Of a DNA stretch of 64,000 nucleotides, positions 44,856 to 54,872 are shown in pieces. The notes under the pieces were generated by a model. The model worked only from the letters and a program-made list of their open reading frames with translations. It was not told where the DNA came from and ran no database searches. Origin of the DNA: Candidatus Nitronereus thalassa (GTDB lineage: Bacteria > Nitrospirota > Nitrospiria > Nitrospirales > UBA8639). The stretch lies in assembly GCF_032191465.1 (NCBI RefSeq), contig NZ_JAQOUE010000001.1, positions 1,736,001-1,800,000 of the forward strand, read 5' to 3'. Positions within the stretch are counted from its first letter, which is position 1. Every line of letters begins with the position of its first letter. A program made the position numbers and the translations under genes.

Positions 44856-45800
44856 TTACGCTCCCATATAACTCTGAAACCGTTTGGTCAATACCGGGAA
44901 ACTCATTCCATCCCCATACTGCCCTAGCAACCCTTCAATTTTGCTAATCCGAGTTCCGGTCGATGGATGCGTGGTAAAAAATCTCGAATTGGCATGGCCC
45001 TCTTGGCCTTGTAATGTCTTCAAATAATCACGCAGGCCACCGGGGTGATACCCGGCGCGATACGCAAACTCGACTCCATAGACATCGGCTTCATATTCTT
45101 TGTCTTTGTCCATGCCTTTGGTAAAGAGTTTATCCGTGATTTCGTCAATCACATTGGAAAACATTTTTGGGTCCTTGTTCATCGCGGCCATGGTGACCTC
45201 GGAAACATTGGACAACAGTGCTCCCCGACGTATGGTCTCGAGCATATGCTTCTGCGTAATATGCGCGATTTCATGCGCCAACACCCCAGCGAGTTCGGCT
45301 TCATTCTTTAAAGTCTTCAATAAGCCAATCGTGACAAAGATATAGCCACCTGGCGCTGCAAAGGCATTTTGATCTTGGCTGTTTAAAATCGCGAAGTGAA
45401 ATTTGAGATTTGGTCGATCCGACACATCCGCAATGGTCTTGCCCACTAGATTAATATAGCGAGTCAACCGTTCATCTCGGTATTCTCCACCAAATCGGGC
45501 GAATGCTTCCACTGCCACCGCTTCACCCATGGTTATTTCTTCTTCCTCGCCAATGGGCTGTAAGGCTTGTACTACCCCCACGCCCTTTTTCAGCAGATCA
45601 ACATCTTTCTTTTTGACACCAAAGGCTCCCAACGCATCGAGCAGTCCAGGTTGTTCTTGTTGTTCTCCCTGGCTCTTTTCCTGTTGGGTTTCTTGTTTCT
45701 TTGGCTGTGGTTTGAGAATTTGATCAAAAAACCCAAAGCCTTCATAAGTAAAAACGGTGAGGCCAATAATCATGATAATTGCAACGGTAATGTGTTTCAT
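44856..45800 (-). CDS. M48-family periplasmic metalloprotease (BepA/LoiP-like)
   Basis: A 314-residue protein with a signal peptide (MKHITVAIIMIIGLTVFTYEGFG), a Gln-rich linker, and an M48 protease domain: zinc site HEIAHITQKHM (HEXXH) with a third ligand Glu in KEYEADVYGVEFAYRAGY. Homologues cut or assemble outer membrane proteins and remove misfolded envelope proteins. It is last in the operon that also holds the YdbH-like, YdbL-like, CHAT and SH3 genes and overlaps the SH3 gene by four bases (ATGA). Confidence 0.93.
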   Translation of the reverse strand: MKHITVAIIMIIGLTVFTYEGFGFFDQILKPQPKKQETQQEKSQGEQQEQPGLLDALGAFGVKKKDVDLLKKGVGVVQALQPIGEEEEITMGEAVAVEAFARFGGEYRDERLTRYINLVGKTIADVSDRPNLKFHFAILNSQDQNAFAAPGGYIFVTIGLLKTLKNEAELAGVLAHEIAHITQKHMLETIRRGALLSNVSEVTMAAMNKDPKMFSNVIDEITDKLFTKGMDKDKEYEADVYGVEFAYRAGYHPGGLRDYLKTLQGQEGHANSRFFTTHPSTGTRISKIEGLLGQYGDGMSFPVLTKRFQSYMGA

Positions 45801-46312
45801 TGGCCACCTCCTGAATAATCACCCACGCTACCGGCTCGTTGAAATTCTGCTAATTCCGCATCCGACACGCCAAACGCCACCATCGCATCGACCGACCGTC
45901 GATGAGCGGGATCAATATTTTTCCCCTGCGCATATTGTTCGGTCGTCTCCTTAAGCCCACGGATACTCCCTCCCGAACGGGATTCCCGTGCCGCAATTGT
46001 CGTCTTTCCGGTTAATCCCGAGAGTGAGCTCCCGCTCGATTTTCCCGCAGGTTTGTCATCAGACAACTTAAATTTAAACACCCATCCGGACTGCCCATTG
46101 GGCAGTTTGACCTGATACTGCCGGCCATCTTTCTTGACGACTTGCACTTGATCTCCGACACCAAGCGTGCCCACAACTTTTGAAGTCGGGGACTTTTCGG
46201 CGGTGACTTTCACCCCGCTTTTCTTGGCATACATCGTTTCAGCCTGAGATAGGCTCGGTAGGAGCACAAATGCCAACAGGATAAAGGATAATTTCAAAAT
46301 GATTGGTTTCAT
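45797..46312 (-). CDS. Exported SH3-domain protein
   Basis: A 171-residue periplasmic protein: signal peptide (MKPIILKLSFILLAFVLLPSLSQA), a bacterial SH3 domain (KSGVKVTAEKSPTSKVVGTLGVGDQVQVVKKDG...SGWVFKFKL) and a Ser/Gly-rich C-terminal tail with a short conserved helix (VDAMVAFGVSDAELAEFQRAG). SH3 domains of this type bind peptidoglycan or proteins. The ATG at 46312 has GAGG a few bases upstream. Translationally coupled to the M48 gene. Confidence 0.88.
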   Translation of the reverse strand: MKPIILKLSFILLAFVLLPSLSQAETMYAKKSGVKVTAEKSPTSKVVGTLGVGDQVQVVKKDGRQYQVKLPNGQSGWVFKFKLSDDKPAGKSSGSSLSGLTGKTTIAARESRSGGSIRGLKETTEQYAQGKNIDPAHRRSVDAMVAFGVSDAELAEFQRAGSVGDYSGGGQ

Positions 46313-46432
46313 ACATGCCTCATTGGTAATTTCCAGGATTGCCAATTTATCAAACTTGCTCGTCTGAGATGAGAATAAATACAAATAATTCTTCACTCGA
46401 TCCGTCTGACGCATGACGGCTTACATGTTCCT

Positions 46433-49400
46433 TCACTGATAATCTCCGACCAAATTGAATCCCGCCCAATAGGATGGGTGTGGAAAATCACGTTTGACCA
46501 TGAGCTGGGCCTGCCGCAAGCTCTTTGCTTTATTCATTGTGACATAATTGCGGTAAAAATGCTTCATAAGGACAGAGGTCGAAAGATCGTCCACTCGCCA
46601 CAGAGCGGAGACTAAGGCATGCGTACCCGCATAGATAAAGGCACGATTGAGGCCGATCAACTCGCCTGCATTGAGTTTGCCCAATCCTGTTTGGCACGCG
46701 CTCAGGGTCACCAGGTCCGCATTGATTTCCAATCCAAACACTTCATTCACCGTCAGCTTTCGATTCTTTGGATCGGACGACGATAGCCACAATGAGGAGA
46801 ACAATGGATTCACTTCGTCAAACTCGCCATGAGACGCCAAATGAATGATTCCGTATTTGGAAATGTTCTCGACAAACCATTCTTTGGTTGCTTTGGCCCC
46901 GGTGAGAATATCCATATCGGGATAATTCCACTTGATGCTCTGGGCCTCTAACTCCGCAAGAGGGAGATCATAATTGTAATTGCCCAAGTCTGGATTTCCG
47001 ATGGCCAATACCTTCGTACGTTTTTTGTCTTTCCGTTTGGCAAAGGTATATTCCAACACCGACGCCGACGGAGAGTAAAATATCGGATACCGATCAACGA
47101 GATATCCTTGATCACTCTTTAACGCTGAAAATGAGAGGAAATGGAGGGCGCCATCTGGAATAATGCCAAGATGTTCCACGCCTGCAAGATGCTTTTCCCA
47201 AGGTTTGATCAGCCCTGCATAGAGAGCACGCAATTCGGTGTCGACCGGCTCGGAGTTTTGGACAAAAGCCCGATATTGTCTGACCAGGGGCTCTATCGTG
47301 GATTCACCACCAGCCAACTTGAAAAATATCGTTTCGCTTTTTTTGATGAACCACACATAGGTTGTTTCTTCTCCTAATAGATACGACACAAGTGCCGTGT
47401 CTGACTCAAGCATTTCTTTCACTCCTGAAAGCTTGAGAGGATCGACGGACACAAAACTGCTTAAGCCGGGATTACGTTGTTTAAGTTCAAGGAGCGCCTC
47501 TTCATGGGTTGCCTTGGCTTCACGAAGTTTTTCTTGCAACTCGGCAGGCGCTTCATCATAGCTGCCAACCTCTTTGGTCAAGGCTTCAACTCGCAACGCG
47601 AGTTGCCCAATTTGGTCAAGGGCTCTCTGATCTACGGCATTCTTTAAGGTCATTTTCTGATTGCCGAGAAGATCAATAAAACTCCGTGACCGTGAACGCT
47701 CCAGATAATTAAACGCATCATCCGTTCGTCCCATTTCCACCAACAGCGAAATCGTCTCTCGGTAAAGATCTTGCTTGTTGGCCTGGAAGCTATTGCGCAA
47801 TTCATCGATCTTCAAGGCGGCACGCATCCCCTCGACGACATTCACGGCATCGTCATATCGACGAAAGGCCTCTTCGGCTTTGCCGGCTTCTCGAAGAAGG
47901 CCAGCCTGGCCTGCGGCCGCGCGCCAAAGCACTTCTTTGATCCCGTATTTTTTCGAAAGGTCATAGGCCTGTTGATAGTATTCCCCTGATTTTTCAGGTT
48001 GGTTCAATTGACGATGCACGTTCCCTAGTTCGAGCAATGCCTTGACCCAATTGATGGAATTTTTGATTTCCGCGCTGGTGTCAGCCGCCTGGGTAAAATG
48101 AGAAAGCGCCTCTTGTAAACGATCAAGCTTCAGAAGGGCCATGCCAATATTGCGGTAGTCATAACCCAGCCCCCAACGGCTGTTCAGACTTTCGTCAATG
48201 GCTTTTGCTTTCTCAAAGTATTCGAGCGACGTCGTATAGTCGCCTTGTTGCCGATAAATAAGCCCCAGATTATTCAGTGAAGAGGCTAACTCAGTTTTGA
48301 TATCCGATTTCTTGGCTAACTCCACCGCTTGCTTTAGATGAACTAACCCCTTGTCCAAATCATTCAAGGTCCAATAGATCAGCCCACGAGTATTTTTTAC
48401 CATGATCGTGAGTTGTGCATCTTGAGCCGCTTCGGCCTGCTTGCCGGCTTGTGAAAGATGCTGAAACGCCTCTTGATAATTGCCACGAAACCAGGCGGTG
48501 TTGGCCAAATACAAGTGGCCCGTGGCTAACAGATAGGGTGACTCTAGGGTTTTTCCTATTTTCATCCCCGCGAGGTAGTGGGTATCGGCCTCATCAAATA
48601 ACCCCATCTTTTCATAAGTCAGGCCGATTTCAAAAACGGTTTCAGCTTCGCCATTGAGGTCTTCTAAGTTACGGTACAGAGTGAGCGCCGATTGAAACTG
48701 TTCTCGGGCTTTTTCATATCGCCCCAAACGCAAATAATAAATTCGCCCGATGCGACGATGCTGAGTGGCGACATCCCCTATTTCGCCAAGCTCTTCATAC
48801 AGCGCAAATGACCGACCAAAATCCGTTAGCGCGGCAGAATAGGCCCCCATGTTTTCTCGCACAACACCAAGTTGGGCAATCCCTTCCGCCAAGCGATCTA
48901 ACTCCTCGGCTTTCGTCCACCATTGAATCGCCTGCTCCAAATAGCCGATGGACGCATCAAACTGTTCTAATCGTGAGTAAAGAATGCCTAAACGATAAAG
49001 GGCTTCTGAACGCCCCTCCGCTTGAGTGGATTCATCGAGCGAAGCCAGCAACCGCTCCTGATGAAACACCGCATTTTGATAATTCCCGACTTTGTATGAC
49101 GCATCAACGGCCAGTTTGGTGAGATCAGCAAAATCAGAAGATTTATCCGCATAATGAATCACAGACAGCGCATGTTCCATTTTTTGAAGGGCCGATCCAT
49201 ATTGCTCTTCTTGATACAGGTTGACCGCAGCAGATACCTCCCCATCATAAATAGCCGAGGCAAACTCCGCCCGTGCCTCCTCATTCATACCCGCATAGCC
49301 AAACAATTCCACAGGATGAGCACCAGTTTTGTCGCCCCACACTTCTTGGCTGGCAAAGGATACAGCCTCATCGGGAGGCAAATCATTGAGATAGGCCAAA

Positions 49401-52400
49401 TAGAGTGAGACAAACGATTTCGCCTGTGCGTCATCTTTTCGAATAAGCAGCACATGGGGAAAACCAGATCGCACCAAGGCCGAAACCAAAGCGGACTCCG
49501 AAGCATCCGTAGAAGACTGAGGTTGAAACACCACGGCGGTATGATGAGGTCGCCCCGCCAAACGCGTCAATGGCAAGAGTTCTCGAACCTGTAATTCTTC
49601 GGCCAACGTAAAATGATAGGCTTGGGGTGGCTTGGTCGAAATGAGCACTTCTAAACGATCGACGATTGGATGATCGTGTGCAGGCACCCCTGTTAAGGGT
49701 TCGGCGGAAAGCGGCACGTCTCCGGCTGTCAGCCCAGCATCTAATGCCAACTCTCCAATAATCCCAACCTTCGAATAAAAGACGCTGCGCTGATGGTATC
49801 CATTCACGATGTCATACAAGCCGGATACCTGGGTGATCGGTTTGGCAGGAGGAAAGGCCACTTGAACGCTTCTCGCGTATTCCCTGGGAATAGACAGATA
49901 CATCGGAGCTTCACTCGAGAGCCGCGCTCCTAGAATTTCGCCAATAGTCACTCGAGAACCCTGGGCTTCGAGTGGGAGATATTGGACTTCTTGTCCATCA
50001 TGGATAAACGCATGAAGCCGGTTCATACCCTCAACTACTTTGAGATACAGACGTTCGGGATTCAGAACCTCCGACAACAAATCTTCGGGCGAGGGATATT
50101 GCCAGAAATAACTGGTCGCCACCGGATATTCTTCATACAACCCAAACAATAGATCTTCTAATTCAGCGCGCAACACCTCGGTCTCGTCAGGTTCCCCAGT
50201 GCTCGGTATCTTCCGAATTTCTGCAAGCACCTGCCGAAGTTCATCCTCATACTCACCCACGCCAGCATAGAAAAAATCTTCCCCAAGGGATTTTTGCAAT
50301 TGAATTGCCATGGTTCGCATGCCGAGTCGCTCGGCGACTTCGAATGCCAGCGCATAGGCTTTCGCATCCACGAGTTGATCCACATACAAACGGGACAAGG
50401 TATGTAGGCTTGCCAACACCGCTGTGGCACTCTGAGGAGAATATGAAGCCTGTGACGGCAAGCCCAGCACCGCGTCATAGGCCCGTGCAAGCAAAGCCTG
50501 CTGCTCTGCTGCATCCTTGGCATACTCGGCTTGCGCCACCAACCCTATCCATCCCGTTAGGGCAGGTTGACGTTCGAGTAAAACTGATAATTCCTTTTGG
50601 AGGGAGAGAAAGGAATCTTCTTCGCCAATTTCCCGCGCAAGTTCCATTTTATTCAGTTTGAGAATCACCTGCATCGGCAACACCTGTTCCTCAGGAACCA
50701 CCTCCCCACGTCCCAACAAAGCCTCCGCTTTGGCGTAATAAGACCAGACCTTCCCCTTCACATCATAAAACGTATGCATGGCCTGGATAGCTCCATCCGT
50801 GTTCGAAGAACCTAAAAGCGTCGGTTCAGTCAAATGATATATCAGAAAGGCTGTATTGGTGAGCGCATAAAAGGTGGCCGCATCGGCTTGTTCTTCCGCG
50901 AGGTGCGTATCAAGGCCCTCAACTAACGCCGTGATCATCGTCCAATTAACGGGCTGGCCTTTCATGACATCCTCAGCCGCCAATCGAGACAGATTGTACA
51001 GATTGACGCCCGTTCCAAAAGACAATCCCAAGGTCGTGGTGTAACCGAGAGACTGCCGCATGAAGTCCATCGCTTGAGCATTCTCTCCCAACTGATGCGA
51101 CAACAACCCGACACGATTAAGCACGACTGCTTTTTCCGTGAGCTGCCCCACGTTGCCATCGGCAGAATCGGCCTCTGAAAGAAGCGCCAGTTTTTTCAGG
51201 TAATTGTCACGCGCTGGACCAGGTTCATCAAGTCGTTCATACGTGCCGGCGATATAGCTAAACATCAATTTCCGTTCGCCCTTTTGGTCAAATCCTTCGG
51301 CCGCCTGGGACCCACCCGCATCCAAGGTCACATCGACATTGAATAACCCCGTTCCCTCTTTTTTTTGTTTTCCCCCAAATTCACTAAGGGTATCCAGGCT
51401 GGTGAAATAACTTTTCAACGCCTGCTTTAGGGCCTTACGTCTTCCGCCCTCGCCCGAGGCACTTAAATTGTACAAACTCACTCCGATGTTCCGTTGAAGC
51501 AGCGCCAGATTTTTTGTATTGCCGGATTCGAGATTCAATTCCAAGGCCTGCGAAAACGCATCCACTGCCTGAGCATGGTTCCCTAAATCTTGGTGGGACA
51601 ACGCGATGCGTTCCAACAATTCGGCTTTCAGCGTATTCTGGTCCGCAGGTATACGATGATACGCCAATTGGTATTGCACCAAGGCTTCTTGCGTCCGGCC
51701 ACTTTTGAAACAAGCTTCCCCGTAGTTTTTTCGATAGAGAAGTTCGGTAATAGAATCCCCGGCGGGCTTATAGGAGGATTCTCGCTTATGATAGGCCCGG
51801 TATGCCTCATGAAAATTACCCAACGTCCGGTAGGTATTGCCAAGGTTGAGGAGGAGATTCGATTCTACTTCTGGGAATTGAAATTCATCGTTCAACTCAA
51901 GGGCAATGCGATATTCTTGCTCGGCTTTTTCTAGAAAGCCCTGGTTTCCCTCAATCTGTTCCTGTTGCTCATGCGCCCATCCCAATGTCTGATGGTAAAA
52001 CGAGACGCCCGGATCCAAACGAATGGCGGCTTCCAGCGGTTCAACCACCTTGGGTAACTCCAAAGGCTGCGCATACGAATGCGCCAAGGCCTTACTATAT
52101 TGATAGATCGGAGAATCGGGATTCTTGGCCACCAACTCTTGATACCTGGTTTGGACCTCAGCCAATTCCTTCAGCATGACTTTGGTTTCAATATACCCAC
52201 GATGTGCTTCAACCGAATCTGGATAATCCTGAGTGATCTTGTAAAACGCTTTAGCCGCGATGCGGACTTCACCAAGGGTTCGCTCCTTCTTGGCCTTATT
52301 GACCAACTGCAGAACCATCAATCGTTTGGCTCGGGCTAACAGCGCCTGATCTTCCTCGGTTCGAGCGACCAAAATGGCATACACCTCTGCGGCTTCTTCA

Positions 52401-54220
52401 TACCGTTCCGCCGAAGCCAAAATTTCTCCCTTTTGTCGATAGGCCTGTGTGACAAGAGCCTCGGAAGGAGGAGGGTCCTGTAGCAACTGATCAAGGGCTT
52501 GAATGGCTTTCAGTTGCTCCCCAGCTTCTTCATATAAATCCGCGATACGTAAACGGGTCGCCCCAACCAACATCAGCAATGTCTCGTGCTGCGTAATCAG
52601 GTCACGAAGAGAGGCCACCTTTTTATGAACATCTTCCCCTTGCTCGGACACGGTAATCGCCTGCGCTATCGCGCGTTTTCCCCACGAATTATCTTCTCCA
52701 AACATATTGATGACGTCGACGAACACCTTGACCAAGCTTTTTTGGTCGCCCAAAGCCCGATAGACGGTCCCCCTAGTGAACAACGCCTTTGCTCTGATTT
52801 CTTTGCTCGTCAAGTCATCCACACGCACTAAATAATCCAATGCCGAAAGGGAATCATCCACCAACAATTGTAAACGTCCGGCTTCAATCAGCGCCTGGCC
52901 ATAGACTTGTTGCTGTTCCCGGTGCGCCTCTCCAATCTTCAATATGTCCTGCGCCCCGGTCTGTACCGCACGTTTTAATTCTTCCTCGCTCATCGAAGAT
53001 TTGTTTTGGTACAACGGGAGTGCAATATCATGAATGTTGGCCAAGGCACCAAACTCGCCGGGAGTGTCGGCATAGGGGGTCATGACCTGTTGAGCCCGAG
53101 AAAATTCGCCGGCCTCGATTAATTTTTCCGCATACGCAAAATCGAACCCAGCCCGGGTTTTTTCATCAAAGGCTTGGGTTAAATTGTGTGAAATATTGGC
53201 CAGAACAACCAGGCCTTCCTGAAAATCGCCTCCATCCATCAATCGATCAGCCAGTGTTTTCGCCTTTTCAAACGAAGAATAATCGTTGAGAAATTCCTGT
53301 ATTTTAATTCGAAAAATATTCCCCTGCTCCAGATCCGTAAAATACACATCCCCTTGAGCCATCGCCGGATACAGGTGAAAATGACCGATGGGCGTCATTT
53401 GAAACAGACTGCTCTGTGCATCCTCTTGAAAATCCCACTGGCTCAACCAGATAGAAGACTCATCGTTGGCATCGACCACTCCATCCTCATTGGTGTCCTG
53501 GGCATAATGGGTAAATGCCATCACACCGTTGTCGCTAATCGCAGACCACATGTTCAGACCAGGGGTTGTGGGTACGGTACGACCATTATCGAGTGACTGT
53601 TCTTGAACGAATGTCAACGCGCCGCCTTGGGAAACCAAGATCCAGCCGTTCTCATTGAGGGAATAGGCCAATACGTCGGCCACAAGTATGGATTCCTGAT
53701 CATCAACCAACGATCGTTTCTTTAAGGATTGGACACCCGTCGTGACATTCTGTGAGAGATAATACACGGAAGCCCCATCCGATCCCCATGCCGGCAATGA
53801 ATCTGCAGTTCTTAAATCTGTGAGTCGCCGTTCTTCACCCGTGGTCAGATTCATCAAGTATACGTCTCCACGAGGATCGGACTTGTGGGAGACATATAGC
53901 AACCGACTCCCTTCAGCGTTGAGGGCAGGATCTCGATCAATGGAAGGATGAGTGGTAAGCTGGCGCGGCAACGACACCACACCAAGCTTCAAGGACTTCA
54001 ACCATATATCGGCATTCCCGGAGCGCTCGGACACGAATGCCAAAAACCTTCCATCGCGCGACGGGGCTGGAAAATAATCCAGTGCGGGATGGGTGGTCAC
54101 TTGGCGCACCTCGGCCGCATAGCCAGGCAAGCCACTCGCCAAGACTAGACTACTCACAAAAAGACAGGAGGCAAAATATTGAAACAATCGCCAGGAAGTA
54201 TCCAAGCATGTACTACTCAT
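46433..54220 (-). CDS. Giant exported TolB-propeller/TPR/CHAT-protease protein
   Basis: A 2595-residue protein with a signal peptide (hydrophobic segment residues about 12-35, cleavage near GYAAEV). In order: a TolB/PD40-like beta-propeller (about 40-310; HPALDYFPAPSRDGRFLAFVSE, SIDRDPALNAEGSRLLYVS) with an EF-hand-like calcium loop DTNEDGVVDAND near residue 240; TPR arrays (about 340-1100); a middle domain without a recognised fold; more TPRs (about 1600-2080); a coiled coil; and a C-terminal CHAT caspase-like domain. The catalytic dyad is visible: His2464 in HLASHGEF and Cys2509 in SACQTGLG, so it may be an active cysteine protease. CHAT proteins are mostly cytoplasmic, so the signal peptide is unusual. 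It follows the DUF1318 lipoprotein by eight bases. Substrate unknown. Confidence 0.88.
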   Translation of the reverse strand: MSSTCLDTSWRLFQYFASCLFVSSLVLASGLPGYAAEVRQVTTHPALDYFPAPSRDGRFLAFVSERSGNADIWLKSLKLGVVSLPRQLTTHPSIDRDPALNAEGSRLLYVSHKSDPRGDVYLMNLTTGEERRLTDLRTADSLPAWGSDGASVYYLSQNVTTGVQSLKKRSLVDDQESILVADVLAYSLNENGWILVSQGGALTFVQEQSLDNGRTVPTTPGLNMWSAISDNGVMAFTHYAQDTNEDGVVDANDESSIWLSQWDFQEDAQSSLFQMTPIGHFHLYPAMAQGDVYFTDLEQGNIFRIKIQEFLNDYSSFEKAKTLADRLMDGGDFQEGLVVLANISHNLTQAFDEKTRAGFDFAYAEKLIEAGEFSRAQQVMTPYADTPGEFGALANIHDIALPLYQNKSSMSEEELKRAVQTGAQDILKIGEAHREQQQVYGQALIEAGRLQLLVDDSLSALDYLVRVDDLTSKEIRAKALFTRGTVYRALGDQKSLVKVFVDVINMFGEDNSWGKRAIAQAITVSEQGEDVHKKVASLRDLITQHETLLMLVGATRLRIADLYEEAGEQLKAIQALDQLLQDPPPSEALVTQAYRQKGEILASAERYEEAAEVYAILVARTEEDQALLARAKRLMVLQLVNKAKKERTLGEVRIAAKAFYKITQDYPDSVEAHRGYIETKVMLKELAEVQTRYQELVAKNPDSPIYQYSKALAHSYAQPLELPKVVEPLEAAIRLDPGVSFYHQTLGWAHEQQEQIEGNQGFLEKAEQEYRIALELNDEFQFPEVESNLLLNLGNTYRTLGNFHEAYRAYHKRESSYKPAGDSITELLYRKNYGEACFKSGRTQEALVQYQLAYHRIPADQNTLKAELLERIALSHQDLGNHAQAVDAFSQALELNLESGNTKNLALLQRNIGVSLYNLSASGEGGRRKALKQALKSYFTSLDTLSEFGGKQKKEGTGLFNVDVTLDAGGSQAAEGFDQKGERKLMFSYIAGTYERLDEPGPARDNYLKKLALLSEADSADGNVGQLTEKAVVLNRVGLLSHQLGENAQAMDFMRQSLGYTTTLGLSFGTGVNLYNLSRLAAEDVMKGQPVNWTMITALVEGLDTHLAEEQADAATFYALTNTAFLIYHLTEPTLLGSSNTDGAIQAMHTFYDVKGKVWSYYAKAEALLGRGEVVPEEQVLPMQVILKLNKMELAREIGEEDSFLSLQKELSVLLERQPALTGWIGLVAQAEYAKDAAEQQALLARAYDAVLGLPSQASYSPQSATAVLASLHTLSRLYVDQLVDAKAYALAFEVAERLGMRTMAIQLQKSLGEDFFYAGVGEYEDELRQVLAEIRKIPSTGEPDETEVLRAELEDLLFGLYEEYPVATSYFWQYPSPEDLLSEVLNPERLYLKVVEGMNRLHAFIHDGQEVQYLPLEAQGSRVTIGEILGARLSSEAPMYLSIPREYARSVQVAFPPAKPITQVSGLYDIVNGYHQRSVFYSKVGIIGELALDAGLTAGDVPLSAEPLTGVPAHDHPIVDRLEVLISTKPPQAYHFTLAEELQVRELLPLTRLAGRPHHTAVVFQPQSSTDASESALVSALVRSGFPHVLLIRKDDAQAKSFVSLYLAYLNDLPPDEAVSFASQEVWGDKTGAHPVELFGYAGMNEEARAEFASAIYDGEVSAAVNLYQEEQYGSALQKMEHALSVIHYADKSSDFADLTKLAVDASYKVGNYQNAVFHQERLLASLDESTQAEGRSEALYRLGILYSRLEQFDASIGYLEQAIQWWTKAEELDRLAEGIAQLGVVRENMGAYSAALTDFGRSFALYEELGEIGDVATQHRRIGRIYYLRLGRYEKAREQFQSALTLYRNLEDLNGEAETVFEIGLTYEKMGLFDEADTHYLAGMKIGKTLESPYLLATGHLYLANTAWFRGNYQEAFQHLSQAGKQAEAAQDAQLTIMVKNTRGLIYWTLNDLDKGLVHLKQAVELAKKSDIKTELASSLNNLGLIYRQQGDYTTSLEYFEKAKAIDESLNSRWGLGYDYRNIGMALLKLDRLQEALSHFTQAADTSAEIKNSINWVKALLELGNVHRQLNQPEKSGEYYQQAYDLSKKYGIKEVLWRAAAGQAGLLREAGKAEEAFRRYDDAVNVVEGMRAALKIDELRNSFQANKQDLYRETISLLVEMGRTDDAFNYLERSRSRSFIDLLGNQKMTLKNAVDQRALDQIGQLALRVEALTKEVGSYDEAPAELQEKLREAKATHEEALLELKQRNPGLSSFVSVDPLKLSGVKEMLESDTALVSYLLGEETTYVWFIKKSETIFFKLAGGESTIEPLVRQYRAFVQNSEPVDTELRALYAGLIKPWEKHLAGVEHLGIIPDGALHFLSFSALKSDQGYLVDRYPIFYSPSASVLEYTFAKRKDKKRTKVLAIGNPDLGNYNYDLPLAELEAQSIKWNYPDMDILTGAKATKEWFVENISKYGIIHLASHGEFDEVNPLFSSLWLSSSDPKNRKLTVNEVFGLEINADLVTLSACQTGLGKLNAGELIGLNRAFIYAGTHALVSALWRVDDLSTSVLMKHFYRNYVTMNKAKSLRQAQLMVKRDFPHPSYWAGFNLVGDYQ

Positions 54221-54228
54221 AGTCGTCA

Positions 54229-54825
54229 CTACTTTTCCTTTTTGGTCCAATTCCCGTCGTCTAATTGAATCATATGGCCCAAGGAGGCTTTGTCACGGTT
54301 GAGTGACGCGAACATCTTTTTAACCCTAGGAAAATCTTTTTCCGAAAGCTTCTCGTTCGTCTCAATAACTCGACGCATCACAATTTCTCGATCAGCATTT
54401 TCTTCCTGGACCAAATTTTTCACAAAGGGCAGTTTGTCAGGGGCAACATTATCCGGTGCTAAGAGCGTAATCCCACCTTGGCTATTTTCCCCAAGAACTC
54501 CCTGGGACTTGTATTGGTCGATATCATCTTTATTAAACGACGTCCGCTGAAGGGCGCGGATCACGGTTTTTTTGCCTTGGGGAATTTCCGGAGCCTTTTG
54601 CAGCTGACCTTTTGGATCAATGTAACGCACGGAGGCGACTAGGAGTACCTCCTGGTTCAACTCTTCATAGGTTCCCAACACTTGATTTTCCAATGCGGTT
54701 CGTTCATCCACTACCGTGACGCCAACCAATGGACCGCCACACCCAGCCATCAACGGAAGGATTAGTCCAAGAAAGAGTTGGAATGTATAGTGATTGTCAT
54801 CGCGCGTGATTCTCCGAAACCCCAT
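54229..54825 (-). CDS. DUF1318 (YdbL-like) lipoprotein
   Basis: A 198-residue lipoprotein: signal segment, lipobox LMAGC with Cys29, then a domain with the DUF1318 pattern (YKSQGVLGENSQG, VQEENADREIVMRRVIE and the final LDDGNW). In E. coli YdbL is a soluble periplasmic DUF1318 protein working with YdbH (AsmA-like) and the small lipoprotein YnbE; here the YdbL-like domain itself carries the lipid anchor and so may combine both roles. AGGAGATAGG precedes the ATG. It lies between the YdbH-like and CHAT genes in one operon. Confidence 0.82.
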   Translation of the reverse strand: MGFRRITRDDNHYTFQLFLGLILPLMAGCGGPLVGVTVVDERTALENQVLGTYEELNQEVLLVASVRYIDPKGQLQKAPEIPQGKKTVIRALQRTSFNKDDIDQYKSQGVLGENSQGGITLLAPDNVAPDKLPFVKNLVQEENADREIVMRRVIETNEKLSEKDFPRVKKMFASLNRDKASLGHMIQLDDGNWTKKEK

Positions 54826-54872
54826 TGTTCCTATCTCCTCTTGGAATACCGTGACTGAAAATAATTCCGGTC

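Noticed and set aside
44406-44947. Several long frames on both strands near R1 copy B
   Set aside because: They consist of R1 sequence and its flanks; similar frames appear in the other copies, as expected from GC-rich palindromic repeats.
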